Shown: positions 21,946-22,755 of the stretch, piece by piece
Numbering within the stretch: position 1 is the first letter of the stretch
Layout of the letters: the number at the start of each line of letters is the position of its first letter
From: CAYHPY01 sp964358485
Lineage (GTDB): Bacteria; Elusimicrobiota; Elusimicrobia; UBA1565; UBA9628
Reading direction: 5' to 3'
Length of the DNA: 22,755 nt
Assembly (NCBI GenBank): GCA_964358485.1
Contig: CAYHPY010000058.1
Span: 1 to 22,755, forward strand
Program-made: the position numbers and the translations under genes
Notes under the pieces: generated by a model
The model's database searches: none
The model's input: the letters and a program-made list of their open reading frames with translations, nothing else
Told to the model about the DNA's origin: nothing

Positions 21946-22755
21946 ATGTTCAAAAGCCTAGCCTACCGCAACTTCCGCCTGTTCTTCACCGGGCAAGTGC
22001 TGTCTCTTTGCGGAGCCTGGATGCAGATCACGGCCCAATCCTGGCTGGTCTACCGCTTGACCGAGGACCCGCTCCTGCTGGGCTTGGTGACCTTCGTGGG
22101 CCAGTTTCCGGTTTTCCTGCTGGGCTTCTACGCGGGCATCGTGGTGGACCGGGCCAGCCATTACCGGATCGTGTTTTGGACGCAGACCCTGTCCATGGTG
22201 CAGGCCCTGCTCTTGGCCGTCCTGACGCTCACGGGCCAGGTCCAGGTCTGGCATGTGATGTGCTTGGCGCTCTTCTTGGGGCTGATCTCGGCCTTCGACA
22301 TCCCCGCGCGCCAGGTCCTCATCGGCGAGCTGGTGGAGCCCGCCGACCGCCCCAACGCCATCGCCTTGAATTCCTTCCTGGTCCAGGTCACCCGGATCAT
22401 GGGGCCGGCCATCGCGGGTCTGCTGATCGCCTGGAAGGGGGAGGGGGCGTGCTTTGCGATCAACGCGGCCAGCTTTATGTCCATCTTGATCGCCTTGTCT
22501 TTGATGCGGGGGGTCAAACAGGCCCCGGTGCAATCGGCGGGTTCGGTCTGGGAGGAGATCGGCAACGGGGTGTCCTATGCCTTGGGCCGGGAGCCCATCC
22601 GCATCCTTCTGGGGCTTTTGACGGTGTTCAGCGTGGCCGGGCTTCCCATCTATGTCCTCTTGCCGGTCTTCGCCAAGGACATTCTTCATTCCGGCGCGGG
22701 GGGGATGGGCCTCTTGTCATCCTTCTCCGGGGTGGGGGCCACGGTGGGGGCCATG
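21946..22755 (+). CDS. MFS transporter, N-terminal part (runs off the window)
   Basis: At least 270 residues from ATG 21946. The opening MFKSLAYRNFRLFFTGQVLS and SLCGAWMQITAQSWLVYRLT are typical of the MFS subgroup related to enterobactin exporter EntS and macrolide efflux proteins. The loop GFYAGIVVDRASHYRI holds the conserved loop 2-3 motif (G-x-x-x-D-R). Several membrane helices follow, and the frame is still open at 22755. It probably exports a small molecule by proton exchange; the substrate is unknown. A truncated copy of its start lies 2.6 kb upstream. Confidence 0.9.
   Translation, partial: MFKSLAYRNFRLFFTGQVLSLCGAWMQITAQSWLVYRLTEDPLLLGLVTFVGQFPVFLLGFYAGIVVDRASHYRIVFWTQTLSMVQALLLAVLTLTGQVQVWHVMCLALFLGLISAFDIPARQVLIGELVEPADRPNAIALNSFLVQVTRIMGPAIAGLLIAWKGEGACFAINAASFMSILIALSLMRGVKQAPVQSAGSVWEEIGNGVSYALGREPIRILLGLLTVFSVAGLPIYVLLPVFAKDILHSGAGGMGLLSSFSGVGATVGAM

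Noticed and set aside
1..22755. CRISPR arrays, tRNA or rRNA genes
   Set aside because: No regularly spaced direct repeats, tRNA-like TTCGA/CCA elements or rRNA-conserved segments were noticed when reading the window.

Overview
The window is GC-rich bacterial chromosome from a Gram-negative (diderm) organism: it encodes an Omp85-type outer-membrane barrel and several exported proteins. The phylum cannot be fixed from sequence alone. The style (GT-C/TPR membrane protein, small exported proteins, short Ala/Gly-rich membrane proteins, mixed housekeeping and orphan genes) would fit an uncultured lineage such as Elusimicrobiota, but that is inference. No rRNA, tRNA or CRISPR array was seen.

Layout. 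1-916 is an accessory, decayed stretch: a gene tail, a small membrane protein and an IS3-type transposase remnant. 917-2071 (-) is an AAA/DUF4143 ATPase. 2190-3494 (+) is hemL, meeting tail to tail with a GT-C/TPR membrane protein at 3481-5091 (-). A minus-strand block follows: an orphan pair (5115-6176 and 6173-7657), a 58-bp perfect palindrome, then an Omp85-like barrel, queG and greA. The next minus-strand block is SDR, birA, nadC and uvrB. From 15.2 kb the plus strand carries an SRPBCC protein, an aldo/keto reductase, a large exported TPR protein with a toxin-like C-terminus, a small acidic protein in the immunity position, and a 51-aa ORF. At 19.3-21.95 kb a truncated copy of an MFS gene start and the intact MFS start flank a minus-strand pair: an exported protein with an HETSH zinc-protease motif and an exported beta-sandwich-like protein. 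The MFS gene runs off the window end.

Two expression patterns recur. First, at about ten genes a -10-like hexamer (often extended, TGnTAnnnT) lies only 5-8 nt before the start codon, which predicts leaderless mRNAs. Second, inside operons the start and stop codons interlock (ATGA, GTGA, TTGA, TAATG). By the same pattern queG appears to start at a non-standard ATA interlocked with the greA TAA.

The items most likely to be new are the TPR toxin-like/immunity pair, the HETSH protein with its partner, the orphan membrane pair, the leaderless promoter architecture and the non-AUG queG start.
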